From contig CAVUBL010000021.1 in NCBI GenBank assembly GCA_963739795.1, positions 372,001-436,000 of the forward strand: DNA of 64,000 bases, given 5' to 3'. Positions 41,228 through 50,446 of this stretch are shown one piece after another; positions within the stretch are counted from its first letter, which is position 1, and each line of letters begins with the position of its first letter. This stretch comes from CAVUBL01 sp963739795 (lineage in GTDB: Bacteria > Acidobacteriota > Thermoanaerobaculia > Multivoradales > DATKCC01). The notes beneath the pieces are model-generated. The model saw nothing but the letters and a program-made list of their open reading frames with translations, had not been told where the DNA came from and did no database searches. Both the position numbers and the translations under genes were made by a program.

Positions 41228-43017
41228 TCGTGCCCATGTGCGAGGTGACCGTGGTGGTGCTCCGCGAAGAGCGCGAGCGGGCCCTCGCCCGCCTGCAGGA
41301 CCTGGCGCTCCTCGACGTCGCGCGCCCGGGAGAGGTCGCGACCGAGGACGTCGAGGCCCGCCGTCGCGAGCTCGACGCGGTGAAGGCGACGGAGAAGGCG
41401 CTGCAGGCTCTGGCCGGCAAGAAGCCGCCCGAGGCGACGGCGCCGGAGGTCGCGGGCCTGGCGCCCGAGGCGGTCGTCGCCGATGTGGCCGCCTGCCTCG
41501 GCCGGATGGGCGACCAGGAGGCGGAGCTCCGCGCCTGGAGGACCGAGCTGGCGCGCGTGAGCCCCCTCGGCCCCTTCGACCCCCGGGCCATCGGCGAGCT
41601 GGAGCAGAGGGGCCTCGCCCTGCGGCTCTTCGTCGCCCCGTCCCGTCTGCCCCTGAGCGCCCCGCCCGGAAGCAGCCTCCACGAGCTGGCACGGGCTCGC
41701 GGCCGGCGCTACGTCGCCCTGATCGGCCGCGCGCCGGGCCCCGAAGAGCTTCCGGGGGCCGAGCCCTTCGCGCTCCCCGAGATCTCGGCAGCCGAGATCG
41801 AGAAGCGCGTCGCCGAGCTGGAGGCAAGTCGGGCCGTGGAGCGCCGGCGCCTCGCCGGGCTCGCCGCGGCCCTTCCCGGGCTGCACGGCCTCGAGCTCTC
41901 CAGGGAGGACCGGTTGCGGCTCGAGGAGGTGCGGGCAGCGATGGGGGAGAGCCGTGCGTTCGCCTACCTGGAGGGTTTCTGCCCGGAGCGCGATGTCTCG
42001 CGTCTCGAAGCGGAGGCGAAGGAGCAGGGCTGGGGGCTGGCGGTCCGCCAGGTCCAGGACCCGGCCAATGCGCCGACGTTCGTCGAGCCGCCCCGCTGGG
42101 CCCGCTCCATCGGAGCGCTGTTCCACGTGATCGGCGTCTTGCCGGGCTACGACCAGATGGACGTCAGCGTGCCGGTCCTCGCCTTCTTCAGCCTGTTCTT
42201 CGCCATCATCGTCGGCGACGCCGGTTACGGCATGATCTTTCTGGCCTTGACGCTGCTCGAGCGGCGTTTCCTCCGGCGCGCGCCGAAGCAGCTCTTCCGG
42301 CTCTTGCTGCTCCTCAGCCTGGCCACCATCGCTTGGGGGGCCGTCACCGGAAACGTCTTCGGGGTGAACACGATCTCCCTCCCTCTGGGAGTCTTCCGCG
42401 TCGGCTGGCTGACCCGGCCCGAGAACCTGATTCCCCTGACCTTCTTGATCGGAGCCGTTCAGCTCTCGCTGGCGCACGTCTGGAACGCGATCCGCCTCTG
42501 GGGCTCGCTGCGCGCCCTGGCACAGCTCGGCTGGGTGATGGTGATCTGGACCATGTACTTCCTGGCCTGCACGCTCGTCCAGGGGGCGCCCTTCCCGCAC
42601 GTCCTTCTTCCGGTCTTCATCGCGGGCGTGACCCTGATCGTCCTGTTCATGACCCCATGGCGCCAGCTCGGGAGCCAGTGGTTCCACCACGCCATGCTTC
42701 CGCTGAGCCTGGTCAGCGCCTTCGTCGACGTCGTCTCTTACGTCCGCCTCTTCGCGGTCGGCGCGGCCAGCTACGCCGTGGCGGCGGCGTTCGACTCCAT
42801 GGCGCTCTCCGTCGGCGTGAAGGGCCCGCTGGCCGCCCTGCTGGCCGCCCTGGTTCTGTTCTTCGGGCACGCTCTGAACATCGGGCTCGCCGGTCTCGGC
42901 GTGCTGGTGCACGGCGTGCGTCTCAACACCCTCGAGTTTGCCGGGCATCTCGGTCTGGAGTGGTCCGGGCGGCCGTACCGCCCGTTCGCCCACACGGCCC
43001 TGGAGCCGCGGACGTAG
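41224..43017 (+). CDS. atpI: V-type ATP synthase subunit I (stator a-subunit)
   Basis: The 597-residue protein has a soluble N-terminal half (about 1-300) and a C-terminal membrane half with seven or eight segments. The essential ion-pathway arginine is Arg508 in VVSYVRLFAVGAASYA. FFSLFFAIIVGDAGYGMIF is also characteristic. It carries the half-channels for ion entry and exit against the K ring. GTG 41224 is chosen for its overlap with atpD; ATG 41236 is an alternative. Confidence 0.93.
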   Translation: MIVPMCEVTVVVLREERERALARLQDLALLDVARPGEVATEDVEARRRELDAVKATEKALQALAGKKPPEATAPEVAGLAPEAVVADVAACLGRMGDQEAELRAWRTELARVSPLGPFDPRAIGELEQRGLALRLFVAPSRLPLSAPPGSSLHELARARGRRYVALIGRAPGPEELPGAEPFALPEISAAEIEKRVAELEASRAVERRRLAGLAAALPGLHGLELSREDRLRLEEVRAAMGESRAFAYLEGFCPERDVSRLEAEAKEQGWGLAVRQVQDPANAPTFVEPPRWARSIGALFHVIGVLPGYDQMDVSVPVLAFFSLFFAIIVGDAGYGMIFLALTLLERRFLRRAPKQLFRLLLLLSLATIAWGAVTGNVFGVNTISLPLGVFRVGWLTRPENLIPLTFLIGAVQLSLAHVWNAIRLWGSLRALAQLGWVMVIWTMYFLACTLVQGAPFPHVLLPVFIAGVTLIVLFMTPWRQLGSQWFHHAMLPLSLVSAFVDVVSYVRLFAVGAASYAVAAAFDSMALSVGVKGPLAALLAALVLFFGHALNIGLAGLGVLVHGVRLNTLEFAGHLGLEWSGRPYRPFAHTALEPRT

Positions 43018-43033
43018 GACAAGGAGCTCTCGC

Positions 43034-43495
43034 ATGGATCCCGTCTCGATGGCTGCCCTGGGCAAGATCGGCGCTACGGCCGTGTTCGGTCTCGCCGCCA
43101 CCGGCTCGGCGATGGGCACCGGCACCGCCGGCATGGCGGCGGTCGGCGCCTGGAAACGCGCCTACGCCCAGAACAAGGCGGCACCGTTCGTCCTCGTCAC
43201 GTTCATCGGCGCCCCGTTGTCCCAGACGATCTACGGCATGATCCTGATGAACGCCGTCATCCGCGCGGCCAGCGGGGCGTCCGGCGGCGCCATAGCGTGG
43301 CCCGCCATGCTGGGCATCGGCCTGTTCGGCGGGCTGGCGATCGGCGCCTCGGCGTACTACCAGGGCCGCGTCGGCGCCGCGGCCGCCGATGCCCTGGGCG
43401 ACACGGGCCAGGGTTTCGGCAACTACCTGATGGCGATCGGCGTCGTCGAGACCGTCGCCCTCTTCGTGCTCGTGTTCATCCAGAGCGCGCTCTAG
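43034..43495 (+). CDS. atpK: V-type ATP synthase subunit K (rotor ring), sodium-type ligands
   Basis: The 153-residue proteolipid has four membrane helices in two hairpins. Ion-site residues align with the Enterococcus hirae NtpK sodium site: Ser63-Gln64 in PLSQTIYG (T64-Q65 there), Gln110 in YYQGRVGAA, and carboxylate Glu139 in GVVETVALF. These ligands are known to coordinate Na+, so sodium coupling is likely (inference). AGGAG precedes the ATG. It is the last gene of the operon. Confidence 0.93.
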   Translation: MDPVSMAALGKIGATAVFGLAATGSAMGTGTAGMAAVGAWKRAYAQNKAAPFVLVTFIGAPLSQTIYGMILMNAVIRAASGASGGAIAWPAMLGIGLFGGLAIGASAYYQGRVGAAAADALGDTGQGFGNYLMAIGVVETVALFVLVFIQSAL

Positions 43496-43625
43496 CGCGC
43501 CCGCGCTTTCGCCTGACCGGCTCCGGTCGATCGTCCTCCGGGGACGCGGCGCTCGGCCCTCGTGTCGTGCTCGCCGCGTCGCGGCGTGCTAGTCTGCATG
43601 CGGCATGCCTACAAGGAGAGAGACC

Positions 43626-45239
43626 ATGACCACGACGACCGAGACGGCGCTCCAGGTCCACGGGGAGATCGGTCCCGACGAGCAACGCATCCTGTCGGAC
43701 GAGGCGCTGAGCCTGGTGGCAAAGCTCCAGCGCGAGCTCGGCCCCCGCCGCAAGGAGATCCTGGCGAGCCGGGCGGCCCGCGACCGCCAGCTCGCGGCCG
43801 GCCGGGAGCTCGGCTTCCGGCCCGACACGCGCGAGATCCGGGAGGGCGACTGGCAGGTGGCTCCGGCCCCCGCCGACCTCCAGGAGCGGAAGGTGGAGAT
43901 CACCGGCCCGTGCGACCGGAAGATGATGATCAACGCCCTGAACTCCGGGGCGAGCGTCTTCATGGCCGACCTCGAGGACGCCCTGTCGCCGACCTGGGAG
44001 AACGTGGTCCGGGGCCAGGTGAACCTCTTCGACGCGGTGCGGCGGGAGCTGGCGTTCGAGGACCCGTCGAGCGGCAAGTCGTATCGCCTGGGCGAGCGGT
44101 TGGCGACGCTTCTGGTGCGGCCCCGGGGATGGCACCTCCTGGAGAAGCACGTCACCCTGGGCGGCGAGCCGGTCTCGGCGAGCCTGTTCGACTTCGGCCT
44201 GTACGTCTTCCACAACGCCCGCGAGCTTCTCGACCGGGGCACCGGGCCCTACTTCTACCTGCCCAAGCTCGAAAGCCACCTGGAGGCGCGGCTGTGGAAC
44301 GACGCCTTCCTCCTGGCCCAGGACGCCCTGGGCGTTCCGCGCGGCACGATCCGAGCGACGGTGCTCATCGAGACCCTGCCGGCGGCCTTCGAGATGGAGG
44401 AGATCCTCTACGAGCTGCGCGAGCACTCGGCCGGCCTCAACGCCGGGCGCTGGGACTACATCTTCTCCCTCATCCGGCTGATGCGCTCGACCCCGCTGGA
44501 GCTGCCGGACCGGGTCCAGATCACCATGACCGTGCCGTTCATGCGCGCCTACACGGAGCTGCTGGTGCGCAGTTGCCACAAGCACGGCGCCCACGCCATC
44601 GGCGGTATGGCGGCCTACATCCCGAGTCGCCGCGACGAAGAGGTCAACGAGCGAGCCCTCGCCGGCGTGCGCGCCGACAAGGAGCGCGAAGCGGGCGACG
44701 GCTTCGACGGCTCGTGGGTGGCGCACCCGGACCTGGTGCCGGTGGTGCGGGAGGTCTTCGACCGCCACCTGGGCGAAGCGCCGCACCAGAAGGAGCGCCT
44801 GCGCGAAGAGGTGGCGGTGGGCGCCTCCGAGCTGCTCGACTTCCGGGTGCCCGGCGGCACCATCACCGAGGCCGGCGTGCGCACCAACGTGCGGGTCGCC
44901 CTCCAGTACCTGGACGCCTGGTTCTCCGGCTGGGGCGCCGCGGCCATCAACAACCTGATGGAGGACACGGCGACGGCCGAGATCTCCCGTGCCCAGCTCT
45001 GGCAGTGGGTCACCCGTGGCTCGACCTTGGACGACGGCCGGCGCGTGGACGGGGAGCTCTACCGCCGGATCCGGGACGAGGAGCTGGCCGCCCTCCGGGG
45101 CGGGCCCACCGCCGGGTTCCTCGACCAGGCGACCTCGCTCCTCGACGATCTGGTCCTCGCCGAGGAGTTCGTGCTGTTCCTGACCCTGCCGGGCTACGAC
45201 CGGCTGATCCGGCTCGAGGGCCGGGGAGGTGAGCGATGA
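43626..45239 (+). CDS. aceB: Malate synthase A
   Basis: The 537-residue enzyme condenses glyoxylate with acetyl-CoA to malate, the second step of the glyoxylate shunt. Motifs include NSGASVFMADLEDALSPTWE, RPRGWHLLEKHV, GGMAAYIPSRRDEEVNERAL and the catalytic-Asp region WVAHPDLVPVV. I start at ATG 43626 because AAGGAGAG lies 6 bp upstream; an ATG at 43605 is less likely. The stop overlaps aceA as ATGA. Confidence 0.96.
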   Translation: MTTTTETALQVHGEIGPDEQRILSDEALSLVAKLQRELGPRRKEILASRAARDRQLAAGRELGFRPDTREIREGDWQVAPAPADLQERKVEITGPCDRKMMINALNSGASVFMADLEDALSPTWENVVRGQVNLFDAVRRELAFEDPSSGKSYRLGERLATLLVRPRGWHLLEKHVTLGGEPVSASLFDFGLYVFHNARELLDRGTGPYFYLPKLESHLEARLWNDAFLLAQDALGVPRGTIRATVLIETLPAAFEMEEILYELREHSAGLNAGRWDYIFSLIRLMRSTPLELPDRVQITMTVPFMRAYTELLVRSCHKHGAHAIGGMAAYIPSRRDEEVNERALAGVRADKEREAGDGFDGSWVAHPDLVPVVREVFDRHLGEAPHQKERLREEVAVGASELLDFRVPGGTITEAGVRTNVRVALQYLDAWFSGWGAAAINNLMEDTATAEISRAQLWQWVTRGSTLDDGRRVDGELYRRIRDEELAALRGGPTAGFLDQATSLLDDLVLAEEFVLFLTLPGYDRLIRLEGRGGER

Positions 45240-46519
45240 GCAAGTTCCAGGAAGAGGTTCGGGACCTCGAGAAGCGCTGGCAGGCGGAGGAGCGCTGGCA
45301 CGGGATCCGGCGGGACTACACGGCCGAGCAGGTGGTCGAGCTGCGCGGTTCGGTGCGCTTCAGCCACCCGATCGCCGTGCACGGCGCCGAGCTCCTCTGG
45401 AACCTGCTCCACCGCGACGAGCCGGTGCGCACGTTCGGGGCGCTCACCGGCGCGCAGGCCACCCAGATGGTCAAGGCGGGGCTCAAGGCGATCTACGTCT
45501 CGGGCTGGCAGGTGGCGGGCGACGCCAACCTGGCCCTCGAGACCTACCCGGACCAGAGCCTTTACCCGGTCAACAGCGTGCCCACGCTGGTGCGCCGGAT
45601 CAACCACGCCCTGCTGCGGGCCGACCAGGTGGAGTGGGCCGAGCGCCACGAGCGTCTGCACGACTGGATCGTGCCCATCGTGGCCGATGCCGAAGCCGGC
45701 TTCGGCGGCCCGGTCCACGCCTTCGAGCTGATGAAGTCGATGATCGGCGCCGGTGCCGCCGGCGTGCACTTCGAGGATCAGCTCGCAGCGGCCAAGAAGT
45801 GCGGCCACATGGGGGGCAAGGTCCTGGTCCCCACCGCCCAGTTCATCCGCACGCTGACCGCCGCCCGGTTGGCGGCCGACGTGATGAACGTGCCGACGGT
45901 CCTGGTCGCCCGGACCGACGCCCTGTCGGCGACCCTGCTCACGGCCAACATCGATCCCCGCGACCACGAGTTCCTGACCGGCGAGCGGACGCCGGAGGGC
46001 TACTGGCTGGTGCGCGAGGGGGCGGAGGGTGCGATCTTCCGCGGGCTCGAGTACGCCCCGTACGCGGACCTGCTCTGGTTCGAGACCAAGACCCCGGACC
46101 TGGACGAGGCGCGGATGTTCGCCCAGGCGATCCACGCCCACTACCCCGACAAGGTCCTGGCCTACAACTGCTCGCCCTCGTTCAACTGGAAAAAGAAGCT
46201 CGACGAGGCGACGATCGCCCGCTTCCAGACCGAGCTCGCGGCCATGGGGTTCAAGTTCCAGTTCATCACCCTGGCTGGGTGGCACCTGCTCAACTACCAC
46301 ACCTTCCGGCTGGCGGACGCCTACCGGGAGCGGGGCATGAGCGCCTACGTGGAGCTCCAGGACGCGGAGTTCGCGGCGGAGGCGGCGGGCTACACGGCGA
46401 CCCGGCATCAGCACGAGGTGGGGACGGGCTACTTCGACAAGGTGCTGACGGCGGTGACCGGCGGGGAGACCTCCACCGCCGCCATGAGCGGGTCGACGGA
46501 GGCGGAGCAGTTCGCTTAG
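45236..46519 (+). CDS. aceA: Isocitrate lyase
   Basis: The 427-residue enzyme splits isocitrate into succinate and glyoxylate. The signature KKCGH is at 187-191 with catalytic Cys189; IVADAEAGFGGPVHAFELMK and YNCSPSFNW are also present. It is coupled to aceB, so the pair gives a complete glyoxylate bypass for growth on acetate, fatty acids or other C2 sources. No regulator of this operon is visible nearby. Confidence 0.97.
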   Translation: MSKFQEEVRDLEKRWQAEERWHGIRRDYTAEQVVELRGSVRFSHPIAVHGAELLWNLLHRDEPVRTFGALTGAQATQMVKAGLKAIYVSGWQVAGDANLALETYPDQSLYPVNSVPTLVRRINHALLRADQVEWAERHERLHDWIVPIVADAEAGFGGPVHAFELMKSMIGAGAAGVHFEDQLAAAKKCGHMGGKVLVPTAQFIRTLTAARLAADVMNVPTVLVARTDALSATLLTANIDPRDHEFLTGERTPEGYWLVREGAEGAIFRGLEYAPYADLLWFETKTPDLDEARMFAQAIHAHYPDKVLAYNCSPSFNWKKKLDEATIARFQTELAAMGFKFQFITLAGWHLLNYHTFRLADAYRERGMSAYVELQDAEFAAEAAGYTATRHQHEVGTGYFDKVLTAVTGGETSTAAMSGSTEAEQFA

Positions 46520-46711
46520 GGCTCGTCCCCTCGTGGACGACGCTCAGCGTGCCGTCCCCGCATGTGTCGAGCCGGCCATCACGACCGCGGCACCAACAAG
46601 CGTGAAGGTTTCCTTGTCGAGGAACCGATCGCCGGCGGGCCTTTCTCCCGGCCTCCGGGGCGATAGGGCTGTGGTAGCTTAGGTCGGTCGCCGAGTCGTC
46701 GGCCCTCCGCT

Positions 46712-47929
46712 GTGAACTACGCCGCTCTCCTCGCTTCCGCTCTCTTCACCCTGCTGCGCAACAAGCTGCGCAGCGTCCTCACCGTCCTCGGCATCGCCAT
46801 CGGCATCGCCGCCGTGATCGGCGTGGTGGCGATCGGCAAAGCGGGGCAGGCCGAGGTCGAGCGGCAGCTCAACAATCTCGGCGACAACTTCGTGTGGATC
46901 GAAGCGGGGGGCCGCTCGGTCAACGGCGTGCGCACCGGCTCCCACGGCACCAAGTCGCTGAGCCTTGCCGACGCCGTGGCGGTGCGCGACCAGATCCCGC
47001 TGATCAAGAGCGTCTCGCCCAACGTCGACGGCTCGGTCCAGGTCGTGTGGGGCAACGAGAACTGGTTCACGCGCTATCGCGGTGTCTCGCCCGAGTACTT
47101 CGAGATCAAGCGCTGGGCGGTCGCCGAGGGGGCGGTCTTCACCCAGGACGACGTCGATCGCGCCGCCGACGTGTGCGTGATCGGGCACACGGTGCGCGAT
47201 CAGCTCTTCGGAGTGCACGACCCGGTCGGCGCCGTGATGCGGGTCGGCACCCTGCCCTGCAAGGTGGTCGCAACCCTCGAGCCGAAGGGCCTGTCGAGCG
47301 GTGGCCGCGACGAGGACGACACCATTCTCATGCCCTTCACCACGGTGCAGAAGAAGATCAAGGGAGTCGAGTGGCTCGACGACATCCTCTGCTCGGCCAT
47401 CTCGCAGGACGTGGTCAAGGCCGCGGGGCGCCAGGCCGCCGCCCTGCTGCGCGACCGTCATCACCTGCGCCCCGAGCAGGAGGACGATTTCAACGTCCGC
47501 AACCCGGAGGACGTGATCGAGGCCCGGCTCGCCGCCAGCCGGACGCTCTCGCTGCTGCTCGTCGCCATCGCGTCGATCTCCCTGGTGGTCGGCGGCATCG
47601 GGATCATGAACGTCATGCTGGTCTCGGTCACCGAGCGCACCCGCGAGATCGGGGTGCGCGTCTCCGTGGGCGCCACCGAGGAGGCGATCCGCTTCCAGTT
47701 CCTGGGCGAGTCGGTGCTGCTCAGCCTGGTGGGAGGGGCGGCCGGCGTCGCGGTCGGCGTCCTCGCGTCGGTCTTCCTGGGGCGCGCGCTCGACTGGCAG
47801 ATGCAGCTCTCCGTCGAGGCGATCGCGCTGGCGGCGCTCTTCTCGGCCGCGGTCGGCGTATTCTTCGGCTACTACCCGGCACGCAAGGCGTCCCGGCTCG
47901 ACCCGATCGAGGCGTTGCGCTATGAGTGA
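46712..47929 (+). CDS. MacB-type ABC transporter permease (FtsX/MacB fold)
   Basis: The 405-residue protein has one membrane helix near the N-terminus (VLTVLGIAIGIAAVIGVVAI), a large periplasmic domain (about 45-270), and three C-terminal helices. The family motif is VGGIGIMNVMLVSVTERTRE, and it ends YYPARKASRLDPIEALRYE. The GTG start begins directly with the family consensus. It forms a mechanotransmission-type exporter with the next two genes. Its last 8 bp overlap the adaptor gene. Confidence 0.92.
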   Translation: MNYAALLASALFTLLRNKLRSVLTVLGIAIGIAAVIGVVAIGKAGQAEVERQLNNLGDNFVWIEAGGRSVNGVRTGSHGTKSLSLADAVAVRDQIPLIKSVSPNVDGSVQVVWGNENWFTRYRGVSPEYFEIKRWAVAEGAVFTQDDVDRAADVCVIGHTVRDQLFGVHDPVGAVMRVGTLPCKVVATLEPKGLSSGGRDEDDTILMPFTTVQKKIKGVEWLDDILCSAISQDVVKAAGRQAAALLRDRHHLRPEQEDDFNVRNPEDVIEARLAASRTLSLLLVAIASISLVVGGIGIMNVMLVSVTERTREIGVRVSVGATEEAIRFQFLGESVLLSLVGGAAGVAVGVLASVFLGRALDWQMQLSVEAIALAALFSAAVGVFFGYYPARKASRLDPIEALRYE

Positions 47930-49262
47930 CCCGCTGACCGGCGCGGCACCGGCCGGCACACGTCGCCGCCGGCTCTGGATCTGGATCACGGCCACCGTGG
48001 TGCTGGTGGCGCTCGCCGGCTGGGCGCTCGACCGCCACGGCGCGGAGCTCCAGTACCTCACCGTGAAGGTTGAACGGGGAGACATCCGGGAGGTCGTCGA
48101 GGCCACCGGCACGATCGACGCCGTGGTCACCGTGCAGGTCGGCTCCCAGGTCTCCGGCAAGATCGCCCGGCTCAACGCCGACTTCAACTCCCGGGTCCAC
48201 AAGGGGGACGTGGTCGCCGAGATCGATCCGCAGCTCCTCAAGGGCGCGCTGCTCGCCGCCACCGCCGACCTCGAGAACGCGCGCGCCAACGTCGTCGCGG
48301 CGAGCGCCAACCTGGCCAAGGCGCAGGCGACGCTCGGGCAGACCCGGGCCGAGTACGATCGCGCCCGGGCGCTCGCCGACCAGGAGATCGACAGCCGACA
48401 GGCGCTCGACCTGGCGCAGGCCAACTTCCGGTCGGCCAAGGCCGGGGTCGACGCGGCGGCCGCCAACGTCGAGCAGGCCAAGGCCGAGGTCGCCCAGAAG
48501 CGGGCCGCGGTCTCGGTGGCCAAGAGCAATCTCGACTACACGATCATCCGTTCGCCGATCGACGGCACCGTCGTGGCGCGCAACGTCGACGTCGGGCAGA
48601 CGGTGGCGGCCTCGCTGCAGGCCCCGACCATCTTCACCATCGCGCAGGACCTCACCAAGATGAGGGTCTACGCCAAGATCGACGAGTCGGACGTGGGCCG
48701 GATCCGCGCCGGCCAGGCGGTGACCTTCAAGGTCGACGCCTTCCCCAAGGAGCGCTTCAGCGGCGAGGTGAGCCAGGTCCGCATGCAGCCGACCATGGTG
48801 CAGAACGTGGTCACCTACGACGCGGTCGTCGAGTTCGAGAACCCACAGCTCAAGCTCTTCCCGGGGATGACGGCTTACGTCTCGATCCCGGTCGCCACGG
48901 CGAACGACGTGGTCGCGCTGCCCAACGCGGCGCTGCACTTTCGACCGGCGCTCGAGCCGGAGGAGATCCGCGCCCTCTACGCCGCCCACGGGATCACGGA
49001 CCAGGCCACGAGTGGCGCGGCGTCCGGCGAGGACGAGGGCGGCCGCTCGGCGCCGGGGCGCAAGGGGGAGACCGCGGTGGTCTGGAAGCTGGGCGGCGAC
49101 GGTGCCCTCGAGCCGGTGGAGCTCGCGCTCGGCATCACCGACCACACCACGACCGAGGTCGTCTCGGTCCTCGCCGGCAAGCTCGCCCCCGGTGACGAGG
49201 TGGTGACCACGGCGGTGCGCTCGAAGACCGAGATCCCCGGCGCCCGGAGCGTCGGTCGCTAG
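47922..49262 (+). CDS. macA: MacA-like periplasmic adaptor (HlyD/RND-MFP family)
   Basis: The 446-residue membrane-fusion protein has an N-terminal anchor (LWIWITATVVLVALAGWALD), the lipoyl half-motif VVEATGTIDAVVTVQVGSQV, a long helical hairpin rich in AKAEVAQKRAAVSVAKSNLD, and the second lipoyl half IIRSPIDGTVVARNVDVGQT. Beta-barrel and membrane-proximal domains follow. An insert of about 35 residues (TSGAASGEDEGGRSAPGRKG) lies in the last domain. It links the permease to an outer-membrane channel not encoded here. Confidence 0.93.
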   Translation: MSDPLTGAAPAGTRRRRLWIWITATVVLVALAGWALDRHGAELQYLTVKVERGDIREVVEATGTIDAVVTVQVGSQVSGKIARLNADFNSRVHKGDVVAEIDPQLLKGALLAATADLENARANVVAASANLAKAQATLGQTRAEYDRARALADQEIDSRQALDLAQANFRSAKAGVDAAAANVEQAKAEVAQKRAAVSVAKSNLDYTIIRSPIDGTVVARNVDVGQTVAASLQAPTIFTIAQDLTKMRVYAKIDESDVGRIRAGQAVTFKVDAFPKERFSGEVSQVRMQPTMVQNVVTYDAVVEFENPQLKLFPGMTAYVSIPVATANDVVALPNAALHFRPALEPEEIRALYAAHGITDQATSGAASGEDEGGRSAPGRKGETAVVWKLGGDGALEPVELALGITDHTTTEVVSVLAGKLAPGDEVVTTAVRSKTEIPGARSVGR

Positions 49263-49263
49263 C

Positions 49264-50013
49264 GTGGACGACGAAGCGCCGCTCCTCCGCGTCGAGGATC
49301 TCCACAAGATCTACTCGCTGGGCGAGACCCGCGTCCACGCGCTGCGCGGCGTGACGCTCGCCATCGAGCGCGGCGGCTTCGTTGCCATCATGGGAGCGAG
49401 CGGGAGCGGCAAGTCGACCTTCATGAACCTGCTCGGCTGCCTCGACCGGCCGAGCGCCGGGCGCTACCTGCTCGAGGGGGTCGACGTGGCCAGCCTCGAC
49501 AAGCGAGCCCTGGCCGCGATCCGCAACCGCAAGCTCGGCTTCGTGTTCCAGGGCTTCAACCTCCTGCCGCGCACCTCCGCGCTCGAGAACGTGAGCCTGC
49601 CGACCCTCTACTCGGCGATTGGAAAGGCCGAGCGGCGCTCGCGGGCACAGGCGGCGCTCGCCCTCGTCGGGCTCGTCGACCGGGCGCTCCACTATCCGTC
49701 ACAGCTCTCGGGCGGCCAGCAGCAGCGAGTGGCGATCGCGCGGGCCCTGGTCAATCGGCCGTCGATTCTGCTCGCCGACGAGCCGACCGGGAATCTCGAC
49801 AGCCGGACCTCGGTGGAGATCATGGAGGTCTTCCAGGAGCTCAACGACGGGGGCCTGACCATCGTGCTCGTCACCCACGAGCGCGACATCGCCCAGTTTG
49901 CCAAGCGCGTGCTCGTCTTTCGCGACGGCTCGGTGCGCAAGGACGAGCGGGTCGCGAACCGTCCGCGCGCCCGCGAAGTGCTCGCCACCCTGCCGGCGCT
50001 CGACGACGAGTGA
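49264..50013 (+). CDS. MacB-type ABC transporter ATP-binding protein
   Basis: The 249-residue ATPase has Walker A GASGSGKST (44-52), Q-loop FQGFNLLPRT, signature LSGGQQQRVAIARAL and Walker B ILLADEPTGNLDS. It is a LolD/MacB-class subunit that in MacB proper is fused to the permease; here it is separate. The GTG start lies 1 bp after the adaptor stop. With its partners it would export a macrolide, lipopeptide or other cargo, which is unspecified. Confidence 0.94.
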   Translation: MDDEAPLLRVEDLHKIYSLGETRVHALRGVTLAIERGGFVAIMGASGSGKSTFMNLLGCLDRPSAGRYLLEGVDVASLDKRALAAIRNRKLGFVFQGFNLLPRTSALENVSLPTLYSAIGKAERRSRAQAALALVGLVDRALHYPSQLSGGQQQRVAIARALVNRPSILLADEPTGNLDSRTSVEIMEVFQELNDGGLTIVLVTHERDIAQFAKRVLVFRDGSVRKDERVANRPRAREVLATLPALDDE

Positions 50014-50098
50014 CGGACCATGGGTGCTCGACAGGCGGCCGCGAAACGGCCGGATCTCGGCGACGCGGCGCCGGGAACGAACCCTTACCGCGTCGGCT

Positions 50099-50385
50099 TC
50101 AGCGGTGGGCGAGCCCGCGGGTGAATTCGATCAGGTCGCGGTGGAACTCGGCCGGCCGGTCGAGGTAGCAGGGGTGGCCGGCGCCGGGGAGGACGACCAG
50201 GCGGGCGCCTGGGATCCGGGCCGCGAGCGCTCGGCCGCGCGGCAGGGGGAAGACCTGGTCGTTCTCGCCCCAGACGAGGAGCGTCGGCACCGGGAGGTTG
50301 CCGAGGTGGTCCCACCAGGTCTCGACGCCCGCCGGCGAGACCCCGACGAACCCCGCCACCGCCTCCGGGTGCTCCACCACCAGCG
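50099..50385 (-). pseudogene. Alpha/beta hydrolase, C-terminal fragment
   Basis: The product is about 93 residues: VEHPEAVAGFVGVSPAGVET, VPTLLVWGENDQVFPLPRGR and PGAGHPCYLDRPAEFHRDLI. This is the last third of an alpha/beta hydrolase, with the acid (GENDQ) and His (GAGHPC) but no nucleophile elbow or oxyanion region. Sequence similarity stops at about 50385, where the methyltransferase leader begins. It is a truncation rather than a frameshift. Confidence 0.75.
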
Positions 50386-50446
50386 GAAAGCGTGCATCCC
50401 CGACCTATACTCGGGGCGCCCCACGAGACGAACGAGGAGAGACCCC

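Noticed and set aside
46520..46711. Rho-independent terminator after aceA
   Set aside because: No stem followed by a T-run was found; only weak GC-rich pairing.
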